Source of the DNA: Candidatus Competibacteraceae bacterium
Lineage (GTDB): Bacteria > Bacteroidota > Bacteroidia > CAIKAF01
Assembly (NCBI GenBank): GCA_014879445.1
Contig: JACSSC010000042.1
Span: 1-64,000, forward strand
Length of the DNA stretch: 64,000 nt
Reading direction: 5' to 3'
The notes under the pieces were generated by a model. That model did no database searches. It was not told the origin of the DNA and was given only the letters and a program-made list of their open reading frames with translations. Positions 44,938 to 53,204 of the stretch are shown piece after piece. The translations under genes were made by a program, and so were the position numbers. Position 1 is the stretch's first letter; each line of letters opens with the position of its first letter.

Positions 44938-46755
44938 ATGCGAAAAATTTACTTAACATTCATCCTTGCCGGTTGGCTTTTACAGGGCTTTTATGCACAA
45001 CAGGAAATTATTTTACCCAAAGGTTTTGCACCGGGCGAAGAGTTGTTGATGGATGATTATTTGCAACAAGCTCAGCAATCTTATGGCCGTTCAAGTATTA
45101 CCACTCCTCCTGGATTGCCTGTTCGAACAGCTGCTCAATGGGAAGAAGCTCAGGCGTTGGTTATTACCTGGACCAGCTATCCGGCCATTCTTCGCGAAAT
45201 AGTTAGAGCAGCTCAAACTGAATGTAAGGTAATAATTCATTGTTCTGATTCAAATGCAGTAAAATCCAATCTATCCAATTATGGCATCCCTCACTTCAAC
45301 TTGATGTTTTTGCAAGTGCCTTATAATTCAATTTGGATACGCGATTATGCTGCTAATACATGCTATTTGAATGATGTTGATTCATTGGTTTTAGTTGACT
45401 GGATGTATAATCGGCCTCGTCCGCTTGACGACCAAATTCCTGCGGCATATTCTAATCTGTTGGGTATTCCTCTTTTCGAAACTAATACTTATCCCAATAA
45501 TTTGATGAACACAGGTGGTAATTGGATGAGTGATGGCATGGGTACTGCATTTGCTTCTAAACTCATCATTGATGAGAATGATGGAAATGGGCCATACAGC
45601 TTGTCATATCCTAATCATAGTGAGTCGGAAATAAATCAGATTATACAGGCATTTCATGGAGTAACGCGCTACATCAAAATGGATGTTTTACCATATGATG
45701 GCATTCATCATATTGATATGCACATGAAATTATTAGATGAAGAAACAATCCTTGTGGGTCAATTCCCGGATGGCATTTCTGATGGGCCTCAGATTGAAGC
45801 AAATATTCAATATGTATTAAGCAATTTTCAAACTTCCTTCGGAACACCATATAAGATTGTTCGTGTGCCCATGCCTCCAAGCACAGGTGGAAGTTATCCG
45901 GGAGCGCCATTTGGTGATGCTTATTATCGCAATTATTCCAATTTCGTGATTGTAAACAAAACGGTGATTATGCCCGTTTATAGAGAGCAGTACGACACGA
46001 CAGCCATTCGTGTTATTCGAGAAAACATGCCCGGATACCGTATTGTAACAATTGATGCAGATAATTCTAATGCCAATGCCGATTTGAATCAGAATATTAT
46101 TTCTCAAGGTGGGGTAATTCATTGTATTACTCATTTGGTAGGTGTAAAAGAACCCTTACGAATTGTTCATAACGACTTAGATGATACCTGGGACGATTCC
46201 AATCCTTATTCTGTTGATGCTATTATTCAGCACAAATCAGGTGTAGTATCAGCTGAAGTATTTTGGAGAACTGATACCACTCAGCCCTATATTTCTGTAT
46301 CTATGTCGTTAACAAATGCCACTACTGATACCTGGACTGGATACATTCCGGCACAGCCTGCCGGGAGTCAAATATATTATTACATTCATGCAACGGCAAC
46401 AAATGGCAAGCAACAGGTAAGGCCCATGCCCGCGCCTGAGGGATATTGGAGGTTTAATGTGCTTGGAAGCGCAAGTATTAATGAAGATTTGTTGTCATCA
46501 GTTTTTAACAAGCCACTTTATCCTAATCCTTCAAAAGGAATCACTTGTGTTCCTGTGAATCAGTTTCAGCAAGATGAGGTTCACGTTTTTGTAAGCGATA
46601 TTCACGGTCGATATATTGAAACGATATTTATGGGAACGGTTGCTTCAGGAGAGCATAATTTCTTTATAAATACTTTACATTATAAGCCCGGTATTTACAA
46701 GATAACTTATCAAAGCAACAAACATGTTGCGACACAAAAGCTGATAATCAGATAA
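44938..46755 (+). CDS. Secreted agmatine/peptidylarginine deiminase-like protein with T9SS tail
   Basis: 605 aa. Signal peptide (~1-21, ends GFYAQ). Deiminase (guanidino-modifying) domain ~50-420 with the catalytic set: Asp136 in IRDY, His258-x-Asp260 in HHIDMH, Asn332/Asn335 in YYRNYSNF, and nucleophile Cys396 in GGVIHCIT. Then an Ig-like segment (~420-520), then a T9SS type A domain (LYPNPSKG, KPGIYKITY). This order matches the Porphyromonas gingivalis peptidylarginine deiminase PPAD (catalytic, Ig-like, CTD). It should deiminate arginine or agmatine outside the cell; peptide specificity is inference. Starts at ATG 44938. Confidence 0.87.
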   Translation: MRKIYLTFILAGWLLQGFYAQQEIILPKGFAPGEELLMDDYLQQAQQSYGRSSITTPPGLPVRTAAQWEEAQALVITWTSYPAILREIVRAAQTECKVIIHCSDSNAVKSNLSNYGIPHFNLMFLQVPYNSIWIRDYAANTCYLNDVDSLVLVDWMYNRPRPLDDQIPAAYSNLLGIPLFETNTYPNNLMNTGGNWMSDGMGTAFASKLIIDENDGNGPYSLSYPNHSESEINQIIQAFHGVTRYIKMDVLPYDGIHHIDMHMKLLDEETILVGQFPDGISDGPQIEANIQYVLSNFQTSFGTPYKIVRVPMPPSTGGSYPGAPFGDAYYRNYSNFVIVNKTVIMPVYREQYDTTAIRVIRENMPGYRIVTIDADNSNANADLNQNIISQGGVIHCITHLVGVKEPLRIVHNDLDDTWDDSNPYSVDAIIQHKSGVVSAEVFWRTDTTQPYISVSMSLTNATTDTWTGYIPAQPAGSQIYYYIHATATNGKQQVRPMPAPEGYWRFNVLGSASINEDLLSSVFNKPLYPNPSKGITCVPVNQFQQDEVHVFVSDIHGRYIETIFMGTVASGEHNFFINTLHYKPGIYKITYQSNKHVATQKLIIR

Positions 46756-46805
46756 ATGAAGAGTCGTAGTTTGATTTGATTCGGCCTATCTCATTTAATG
46801 ATAGA

Positions 46806-47822
46806 TTAAGAAGGTGACATCATTTTCAGGAGTGCTTCCATTTGAATGATATAATCACGTTTGTCGAAGCGAGGGGCAAAAATAAATCCATCGAGCATAA
46901 TGATGCGATTATTGGGCTCATCAAGTGTGATGTAATTGATGAAAGGCCCACCCATAAAATAATTTTCCATTCGCCAGAGTCCACGTGTTTCTAGAGCATA
47001 TTTGTTTTGAATGGCTGTTGATGCTGAGTCGGGTGAATAGAGTTGCTCGATAATCATGTATGAATTTTCGGCGCTTCCTTCCACATAGCGTTGTGTAAGC
47101 GAATCGCGAAGATGGTTTACAAAACGAGTAGTAAAAGTGGATGGGTCGGTATATGGGAATGAATAAATCATGATGCCCCGTGTAATTTGGTGTTGTAGCC
47201 CACCAATTTTTTTCATGGCATCGTGAGATAAATAAACGAAGTTGGAATCTTCACGACTTACATAAAACCCGTCAGGAATAGGCAGTGAAATATTCATTTT
47301 TTCTCGAACATGTTTACTGAGTTCGACAGAAGAAGTTTGTTTGAATTTTTTTTGATATCGTTCCAAATCTTTTTGTCGAAAGAGTTCAATGATACGCTGT
47401 CTTTTTTGTCGAAAGGCATCAAAGAATTCATCCGGATTATGGCAAGTAAGTTTGATGGCGAGTTGGTCTTTTGCCCAGTTGTCGTATCCAATTTCGAGCA
47501 AGGGGTCATTAATGGGACGGGTAGGATCAATATGTATAATTAGGATGTTTTTGTTGGTTTTGAATGACCTTGTAAAATTTTTTGGGAATATCTTATACAG
47601 TCGAAATAGCGGCTCTGATTGTGGCAAAGCTGGATAATCTTGCAATAAGTATTGGCGAAGTGTATCACCTATTGAGTGATGCCAATATTTTTCATCAACG
47701 ATAAGTAATAACTCTCCCTCTTTGCCTGTCGAACTTGGTAAGATTCCCTTGTCGCCGTTGCAGGCAATTAGATTCAGCATGATGAATGCTGCCAAAGCAA
47801 ATGCAAAGCGTTTGTTTTTCAT
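46806..47822 (-). CDS. DUF4837 lipoprotein
   Basis: 338 aa with a lipoprotein signal (lipobox LIAC, Cys21-22 region). The mature part matches the Bacteroidota DUF4837 family: EGELLLIVDEKYW, ALPQSEPLF, GFYVSREDSNFVYLSHD and RGLWRMENYFMGGPF. Function unknown; an outer-membrane periplasm-facing location is likely. The ATG at 47820-47822 overlaps the mltD stop by one base (TGATG), so the two are translationally coupled and the protein may assist the lytic transglycosylase. Confidence 0.88.
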   Translation of the reverse strand: MKNKRFAFALAAFIMLNLIACNGDKGILPSSTGKEGELLLIVDEKYWHHSIGDTLRQYLLQDYPALPQSEPLFRLYKIFPKNFTRSFKTNKNILIIHIDPTRPINDPLLEIGYDNWAKDQLAIKLTCHNPDEFFDAFRQKRQRIIELFRQKDLERYQKKFKQTSSVELSKHVREKMNISLPIPDGFYVSREDSNFVYLSHDAMKKIGGLQHQITRGIMIYSFPYTDPSTFTTRFVNHLRDSLTQRYVEGSAENSYMIIEQLYSPDSASTAIQNKYALETRGLWRMENYFMGGPFINYITLDEPNNRIIMLDGFIFAPRFDKRDYIIQMEALLKMMSPS

Positions 47823-49384
47823 CAACTTTTTGAAACAATAATTTTCATACCAACCTGAATGGTTTTACCATCATAAAGATTATTCCATTTGCGAAGATTT
47901 TCAACGCTTGTATTATATTTTTGTGAAATAGACCAAAGGGTGTCGCCGCTTTTCACAGTATAGTATTGGGTTTCGATACCGGCTTGTGTAATGGGCTCTG
48001 ATGTACCGGTGCCTTGTATGATTTTGATTTTTTGACCAACATACACTACTTCTGAACTAAGATGATTCCAATCTTTGATTTGTTGCACTGTAACATTGTA
48101 TTTACGGGCTATAGTTGACAACCATTCGCCTTTTAAAACGGTGTGATATATCTCTTTAGTATTGGTTGCCAGAGGAGGTGTAATAGATTTTTGTGTTGTA
48201 TCTACAACAGGTATTTGAATTCGCTCTTCGGCCAATAGATACTGGTAGATATTTTTTTCGTTAGCAATGAAATCTCCAATGAGTGTTTTAGGAAGAAAAA
48301 GTGGATATCCATTTTCGCTTTCGGGTATTGCATCTTTAATATAAGCCGGATTTAAGATTCGAAGTTCTTCAACTGGAATTTTTAAGTATTCGGATATTTG
48401 TTTAAATGTTACGTGTCGTTTGATATAAATGCTGTCGAGTTCGTAATGAAAATAACGAGGTTTCACAGGATAAATGTTATGTTCTTTGTGATAAGCCATA
48501 ATATAATTAACGGCTATAAATGCGGGTACATAACCTCCGGTTTCTTTGGGTAAAAATTCGCGAAGCTCCCAGTACGATTTTTGCCCACCTGCACGTCGTA
48601 TGGCTTTGTTAACATTCCCAGGCCCTGCATTATATGAGGCAAGAGCCAATTGCCAGTCGTTGTTATAATATTTGTATAGATATTTAAGATATCGCGCTGC
48701 TGTTTCGGTTGATTTGACAGGGTCACATCGCTCGTCAATGTATGAGTTGATTTGCAAGCCGTACATCTTTCCTGTGCCATACATAAATTGCCATAATCCC
48801 ATTGCACCGGCTTTGCTTTTGGCAGTTGGATTTAAAGCCGATTCTACTATAGCCAGATATTTTAATTCGAGGGGCATATTGTGTCGCGACAGCACCTCTT
48901 CAAACAATGGGAAATACAACTCGGCTAACCCAAGCATGCGTGCAGCCGTACCTCTACGCTTAACTGCATACAGCTCGATATACTTGCGTACATCATCGTT
49001 GTAATCGAGAGAAAATGGCGACATCCTATCAAGTTTTTGTAAGCGTTGACGATAAATCTCATCAGAAAAAACGGGTACAGAATCTTTAGGATAGTTATAG
49101 ATGTTCAGCTTATTAACATCGGAAGTGAAGGTATGTCTTTTGAAAAAATTTACCACATCCAAGCTATCCATCTGTGCCAAAATGGGATCGTCTTTCTGAA
49201 ATTTAAATCGATCTGTATCGTTAGGTGATGGCAAAACATCAGAGGCATATTCGATTTGAGAAATTAGTAATAAAAGTAAAATTATCGGAAAGTGTGGCCG
49301 GCAAAGTAGAAGCCGTGTAAATGGGTAGTTGAAGGGGGCGTGTGTCAATAATACCTTCATGATATATTTTGTTTTCGTGTTCAT
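47822..49384 (-). CDS. mltD: Membrane-bound lytic transglycosylase MltD-like with LysM repeats
   Basis: 520 aa. Hydrophobic N-terminus (signal anchor). The SLT domain has the catalytic Glu181 in IVESALNPTAKS, GAMGLWQFMYGTG and ALASYNAGPGNV, as in family 1D (MltD). Two LysM peptidoglycan-binding modules lie at the C-terminus (TVLKGEWLSTIARKYN and TVKSGDTLWSISQKYN). It cleaves the glycan strand between MurNAc and GlcNAc, forming 1,6-anhydroMurNAc. The first ATG at 49384 is used; an alternative is 49360 (MKVLL). Followed by DUF4837. Confidence 0.9.
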   Translation of the reverse strand: MNTKTKYIMKVLLTHAPFNYPFTRLLLCRPHFPIILLLLLISQIEYASDVLPSPNDTDRFKFQKDDPILAQMDSLDVVNFFKRHTFTSDVNKLNIYNYPKDSVPVFSDEIYRQRLQKLDRMSPFSLDYNDDVRKYIELYAVKRRGTAARMLGLAELYFPLFEEVLSRHNMPLELKYLAIVESALNPTAKSKAGAMGLWQFMYGTGKMYGLQINSYIDERCDPVKSTETAARYLKYLYKYYNNDWQLALASYNAGPGNVNKAIRRAGGQKSYWELREFLPKETGGYVPAFIAVNYIMAYHKEHNIYPVKPRYFHYELDSIYIKRHVTFKQISEYLKIPVEELRILNPAYIKDAIPESENGYPLFLPKTLIGDFIANEKNIYQYLLAEERIQIPVVDTTQKSITPPLATNTKEIYHTVLKGEWLSTIARKYNVTVQQIKDWNHLSSEVVYVGQKIKIIQGTGTSEPITQAGIETQYYTVKSGDTLWSISQKYNTSVENLRKWNNLYDGKTIQVGMKIIVSKS

Positions 49385-49530
49385 GTTTTTTAATCAGGTT
49401 GGATTGTGTATCCTGGTTGATGTTAAGCCAAATAATAGGCCTCTAAAATAATCGTGAAGATAGAGAAAAAAGCGGTATAAAAGCAGATGTTATAACGAAG
49501 TCAGTGTTAAAAACGTATAGAAGGTTTGTT

Positions 49531-50958
49531 TTAAACATTGAAAGATTCGAGCAAGGATGCTGCTTGCAGGAGGGAAGCTTCGGTAAAATCGTTCGACATT
49601 ACTTGTATGCCGATAGGAAGGTTTTGCGTATCCATACCGTAAGGAACTGATATGGCAGGCACACCGGCCAAGTTGGCTTGCACAGTGAAGATATCTTCGA
49701 GGTACATACGAACAGGGTCGTCGGAGCGTTGGCCAAAGCGAAATGCCGTACCGGGCGTAGTGGGTTGTAGTATGAAATCAACTTGTTGAAAAATGTCGAG
49801 TGTGGCATTGCGAATAAGGCGACGAACACGTTGGGCTTTGGTGTAGTATGCATCATAATATCCCGAACTGAGTACAAAGGTGCCTAGCATAATTCTACGT
49901 TTCACCTCTTTACCAAATCCTTCGCTGCGGCTTTTTTTATAAACTTCATCTAGGGTTTGTGCATGTGGGCTGCGGTAGCCGTAATGGATTCCGTCGTAAC
50001 GTGATAGGTTGGATGATGCTTCGGCAGTAGAAAGTATGTAGTAAGTAGGAACGAGATAATCAAGATAAGGGAATGATACCGTTTGAACGGTATGCCCTTG
50101 AGATTTGAGATGTTCAATGACATCATCGAGTGCTTTTTTTACATCGGGTTGAAGGTTGGGATTATTCAGCACGTCAAGAGGAACACCAAATTTCGAATGT
50201 GGCAAGGGTTGTGAGGCAAGTGTGGATGAGGGAACAGGGCGAGAAGATGATGTGGCGTCCTTTGCATCTTTTCCTGCCATGATTTCGAGTAAGAGGGCTG
50301 CGTCTTCAACGGTATGTGTAAGAGGGCCGATTTGGTCGAAGGATGAACCATAAGCCAGTAGTCCATATCGCGATATGCGACCATAAGTTGGTTTGAGTCC
50401 CACCACTCCACAAAATGCAGCAGGTTGACGAATAGAGCCACCTGTGTCGGAGCCCAGCGCAGCAAGGCAGAGGTTGGCAGCTACTGCCGCTGCTGAGCCA
50501 CCAGAAGATCCACCGGGCACACAGCGTTCGTCAATAGGATTGAGTGTAGGGCCGAGTGAAGAATTTTCGTTTGAGCTGCCCATTGCAAATTCGTCGCAGT
50601 TGAGGCGACCGACTATAATGGCATCTTCTGCCAGCAATCGCTCGATGGCTGTGGCATGATATATTGATTGATAACCCTGCAAAATGCGCGACGAAGCTGT
50701 TACAGCTTTGTTTTTGATAGAAATGTTGTCTTTGATGCCGATAACCATGCCGGCAAGGCGGCCTGTATTCTCTCCGTTGTGTATGCGCCGGTCCAATTGG
50801 CGTGCCTGTTCTATGGCATCATGTTCAAATACTTCAAGAAATGCATGCAAATGAGCTTGAGATTGAATACGTAGCAGATAGTCGGCAACCAACTGCTCCA
50901 TAGTGATATTGCCCGCAAACAAATCGTTGCGAACCTGTTGCAAACAACGGTATTGCAT
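49531..50958 (-). CDS. gatA: Asp-tRNA(Asn)/Glu-tRNA(Gln) amidotransferase subunit A
   Basis: Glutaminase subunit that supplies ammonia to convert misacylated Asp-tRNA(Asn) or Glu-tRNA(Gln) to the correct aminoacyl-tRNA. 475 aa. Amidase signature with catalytic Lys76 (GIKDNIS), cis-Ser151 in GGSSGGS and nucleophile Ser175 in SDTGGSIRQPA. Length is normal. It lies 19 bp downstream of tatA, so they may be co-transcribed. GatB and GatC are not in this window. Confidence 0.95.
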   Translation of the reverse strand: MQYRCLQQVRNDLFAGNITMEQLVADYLLRIQSQAHLHAFLEVFEHDAIEQARQLDRRIHNGENTGRLAGMVIGIKDNISIKNKAVTASSRILQGYQSIYHATAIERLLAEDAIIVGRLNCDEFAMGSSNENSSLGPTLNPIDERCVPGGSSGGSAAAVAANLCLAALGSDTGGSIRQPAAFCGVVGLKPTYGRISRYGLLAYGSSFDQIGPLTHTVEDAALLLEIMAGKDAKDATSSSRPVPSSTLASQPLPHSKFGVPLDVLNNPNLQPDVKKALDDVIEHLKSQGHTVQTVSFPYLDYLVPTYYILSTAEASSNLSRYDGIHYGYRSPHAQTLDEVYKKSRSEGFGKEVKRRIMLGTFVLSSGYYDAYYTKAQRVRRLIRNATLDIFQQVDFILQPTTPGTAFRFGQRSDDPVRMYLEDIFTVQANLAGVPAISVPYGMDTQNLPIGIQVMSNDFTEASLLQAASLLESFNV

Positions 50959-50977
50959 GATGAATTGCGGAAAAAAA

Positions 50978-51184
50978 TTATTCCTTGATTTGCTTTTCCC
51001 CTTTTTCTTTAGCTTCTTCTTCGCCTTTGATGCCGTCTTTAAATTCTTTCACACCACGGCCTAATCCCTTCATCAGTTCAGGAATTTTGCGTCCGCCAAA
51101 TAACAAAAGGACTACTGCAATAACCAGTACCACTTGCCATGGGCCAAACTGACCCATCAAAAATGAAATTAACATATTATGCAT
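50978..51184 (-). CDS. tatA: Sec-independent translocase subunit TatA/E-type
   Basis: 68 aa with the TatA layout: an N-terminal transmembrane helix ([17 protein letters not shown]), the hinge and [20 protein letters not shown] motif, then a charged K/E-rich tail. It pairs with TatC (not in this window) to export folded proteins. Start may be the first ATG (51184) or MLIS at 51175. A TACCTTTG promoter box lies 12 bp upstream of the first ATG. Confidence 0.93.
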   Translation of the reverse strand: MHNMLISFLMGQFGPWQVVLVIAVVLLLFGGRKIPELMKGLGRGVKEFKDGIKGEEEAKEKGEKQIKE

Positions 51185-51196
51185 TTAAATTTTGAA

Positions 51197-51204
51197 CAAA
51201 GGTA
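51197..51204 (-). promoter_or_regulatory. -7 box TACCTTTG for tatA
   Basis: On the minus strand TACCTTTG fits TAnnTTTG and ends 12 bp before the tatA ATG. Confidence 0.55.
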
Positions 51205-51252
51205 AGAAATATATCAACCAAATTTCCGTTCTTTGCCTAAGAATACCTAAAT

Positions 51253-51396
51253 ATGGCTTTGATGAGAAACCGATTTTTTCCTGTAATGCTGCTTATTAGT
51301 ATTACAATGGGTTTGGCTTTGGCTGCTACCGGCTGCAATACAACTAGAAAATGTACAGGCAAGCGAGGAGTAAGGGTGCCAATGGGTATTATGTAA
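51253..51396 (+). CDS. Tiny lipoprotein-like ORF, 47 aa
   Basis: ATG 51253 to TAA 51394-51396. The 47-aa product has a hydrophobic signal-like segment (FFPVMLLISITMGLALAA) ending TGC, a lipobox-like site (Cys28), and then a short basic tail with a second Cys, R-x-K and a G-V-R-V-P-M-G-I-M end. Short basic, Cys-containing exported peptides of this size are seen in Bacteroidota, but I do not recognise this one. It lies between divergent tatA and a barrel gene, with its own flanks, so it may be real. Evidence is frame length and signal-like composition only. Confidence 0.5.
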   Translation: MALMRNRFFPVMLLISITMGLALAATGCNTTRKCTGKRGVRVPMGIM

Positions 51397-51413
51397 TTAA
51401 AAAAAAATGCATA

Positions 51414-51421
51414 TACCTTTG
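51414..51421 (+). promoter_or_regulatory. -7 box TACCTTTG for the OMP barrel gene
   Basis: TACCTTTG fits TAnnTTTG and lies 53 bp before the ATG at 51475, giving a leader of ~45 nt. Confidence 0.5.
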
Positions 51422-51474
51422 CAAATTTTGCTTAGGTTTGCACCCAATCCACAGATGACAATACAAAAACAGCC

Positions 51475-52251
51475 ATGAAGAAATTTGTTATTAGCTCGTT
51501 GATTCTTTTTATGCCTTTGGCATGGGCATCTGCCCAAAATGAACCCAATAACGGTGACAAGACCACGCCGCCGCCAGTTGAACTGAAAAAGAAAAAGCCC
51601 AAGCCAAAAAAACAGGACTTAATCATAATGAACTTGAACTGGAACGGTATGTTGAATCAGCCCGACAGCATGCAAGTGAGCCCGTATTCTAGAGGATTCG
51701 ACATAGCATTGGTTTGGGACATTCCCTTTGGTCGCAGCCCTTTTAGTTTTGCAGCCGGACTTGGTTTTTCTTCGGAGAATATTTTTATGAACTCTTTGGT
51801 GCGTGATTCGGCTGGGGGAGATTATTTATATTTTAGAGATATTAAGACATTGATAAATGCTGATAACCCAACTACTGAACGTGATTGGAATCGCTACAAG
51901 ATAAGTTTGGCCATTATTGAATTGCCAGTTGAGTTTAGATATCGAATGAAGCCACATAAGCGCAATACATTCAAATTTGCCGCTGGATTTAAAGTTGGAT
52001 ATGTGATATCCAACTGGGAAAAATATGTGGGCCCTGATTATCGCTTAGGTGGAGATTTGAATAAAGAAGTGAAAATTAAAGAATATGAGCTGGATGGAAT
52101 TAGCAGATTGCGCTATTCGGCTTTTTTCAGGATTGGGTACAGCCGTTTTCATTTAACCGGCAAGTATGATATAGCACCGTTCTTTGAGCCCGGCAAAGGA
52201 ATTAATACAGGGAGTATTGTAACCTTAGGGTTTAGTTTTACGCCGTTTTAA
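51475..52251 (+). CDS. Outer-membrane beta-barrel protein (porin family)
   Basis: 258 aa. Signal peptide (~1-21, ends SAQN), a proline/lysine-rich linker (TTPPPVELKKKKPKPKK), then barrel strands (GFDIALVWDIPF, FSFAAGLGFSSENIFM, FKFAAGFKVGYVISN, YSAFFRIGYSRFHLTGKYDI) ending in an aromatic-terminated LGFSFTPF, consistent with the PF13568-type small barrel. The basic linker could interact with the wall or lipopolysaccharide. It follows the tiny ORF by 78 bp and is 212 bp from DUF4290. Confidence 0.78.
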   Translation: MKKFVISSLILFMPLAWASAQNEPNNGDKTTPPPVELKKKKPKPKKQDLIIMNLNWNGMLNQPDSMQVSPYSRGFDIALVWDIPFGRSPFSFAAGLGFSSENIFMNSLVRDSAGGDYLYFRDIKTLINADNPTTERDWNRYKISLAIIELPVEFRYRMKPHKRNTFKFAAGFKVGYVISNWEKYVGPDYRLGGDLNKEVKIKEYELDGISRLRYSAFFRIGYSRFHLTGKYDIAPFFEPGKGINTGSIVTLGFSFTPF

Positions 52252-52254
52252 TTA

Positions 52255-52400
52255 ACGCCCCGGCGGAGGGCGGTAGCCCGGCGCAGATAGTGGCTACCTG
52301 AACTTGGCGTGAAGGGCTGACGGAAGAAAGCCCCTGAATGCCAATTGTGAAATGAGGCACTAGAGAGCCGGCTTTAGCCCGCAGACGGATTAGGCGCCCA
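52255..52400 (+). ncRNA. GC-rich structured intergenic element
   Basis: In a 212-bp gene-free gap, about 145 bp are strikingly GC-rich against an AT-rich background. Local stems are GGTAGCC (52272-52278) with GGCTACC (52292-52298), and a nested hairpin TTGGCGT (52304-52310) with ATGCCAA (52338-52344) enclosing GGGCT (52314-52318) with AGCCC (52329-52333). A CCGGCTTTAGCCC segment follows, and then ATAATAATAATAA. It is not tmRNA, RNase P, SRP or a group II domain V by eye. An RNA gene, leader or a dispersed repeat are all possible; strand is not known. Confidence 0.4.
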
Positions 52401-52463
52401 TAATAATAATAACATATCGGGCTTATGCCTGAAACAAAATTGTAATTACCGATACAACGACAG

Positions 52464-53201
52464 ATGGATTATAATTCGCAAAGAGAAAAACTGATGCTTC
52501 CGGAATACGGACGCAATATACAAAACATGATAAGGCATGCCATACGCATTGAGGACAGGGAAGAGCGTAACCGTGCTGCACGTACCATTATTAGTGTGAT
52601 GGCTTCGACCAATCCAAACTACAAAGACATTGAAGATTTTAATCATAAGCTTTGGGATCATTTGTTTGCTATATCAGATTATGAATTGGATGTAGATAGT
52701 CCGTTTCCGAAGCCCGAACGGCCTGAAAAGAAAAGACCGCCTCGTGTGTTTTATCCGCAAAAGCCCATTCGATACCGCCATTATGGAAAAAATGTAGAGT
52801 ACTTCATAGAAAAAGCACGAAGTGTAGAAGACACAGAAGTGAAAGAAAAATTTGTGGAGGCCTTGGCCAACCTGATGAAAAAGTCGTATTTAACATGGAA
52901 TAGAGATTCGGTGAATGATGAGTTAATCATAAATCACTTACGAGAAATGTCGGAGGGGAATTTGGTATTTAATGAGGCCCATTCGAAAATGACTAGCACG
53001 CAGGATATATTGGGATTTAACAAAAAGAAGCCCCAACACCAGCAGCAGCCACAGGGAAAGAATTTTAAAAAAGGTGGAAAGAAATTTAAAAAGCACTATA
53101 ACAACAATAATCAAAACCAACAAGCCGGCCAATATTCAAACCAGCACCGACCGCACAATCCACCTCCTAGAAATGCACCTGATAACCCCAAAACAGAATA
53201 A
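52464..53201 (+). CDS. DUF4290 protein
   Basis: 245 aa, cytoplasmic, no signal peptide. Residues 1-170 match the Bacteroidota DUF4290 family (MDYNSQREKLMLPEYGRNIQ, RNRAARTIISVMAS, DIEDFNHKLWDHLF, RHYGKNVEYFIEKA). The last ~60 residues are low complexity, rich in Q, N, H, K and P, and presumably disordered. Function unknown; the consistent genome position next to murA suggests a link to wall synthesis or division. It starts 3 bp before murA. Confidence 0.9.
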   Translation: MDYNSQREKLMLPEYGRNIQNMIRHAIRIEDREERNRAARTIISVMASTNPNYKDIEDFNHKLWDHLFAISDYELDVDSPFPKPERPEKKRPPRVFYPQKPIRYRHYGKNVEYFIEKARSVEDTEVKEKFVEALANLMKKSYLTWNRDSVNDELIINHLREMSEGNLVFNEAHSKMTSTQDILGFNKKKPQHQQQPQGKNFKKGGKKFKKHYNNNNQNQQAGQYSNQHRPHNPPPRNAPDNPKTE

Positions 53202-53204
53202 TAC

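Noticed and set aside
50978-51184. Possible separate toxin-like small gene instead of tatA
   Set aside because: The single N-terminal helix, FGGRKIPEL motif and charged tail are diagnostic of TatA.
52255-52400. GC-rich element as tmRNA, RNase P, SRP RNA or a group II intron remnant
   Set aside because: No matching conserved core motifs or intron domain V were found by eye; a full covariance search was not possible.
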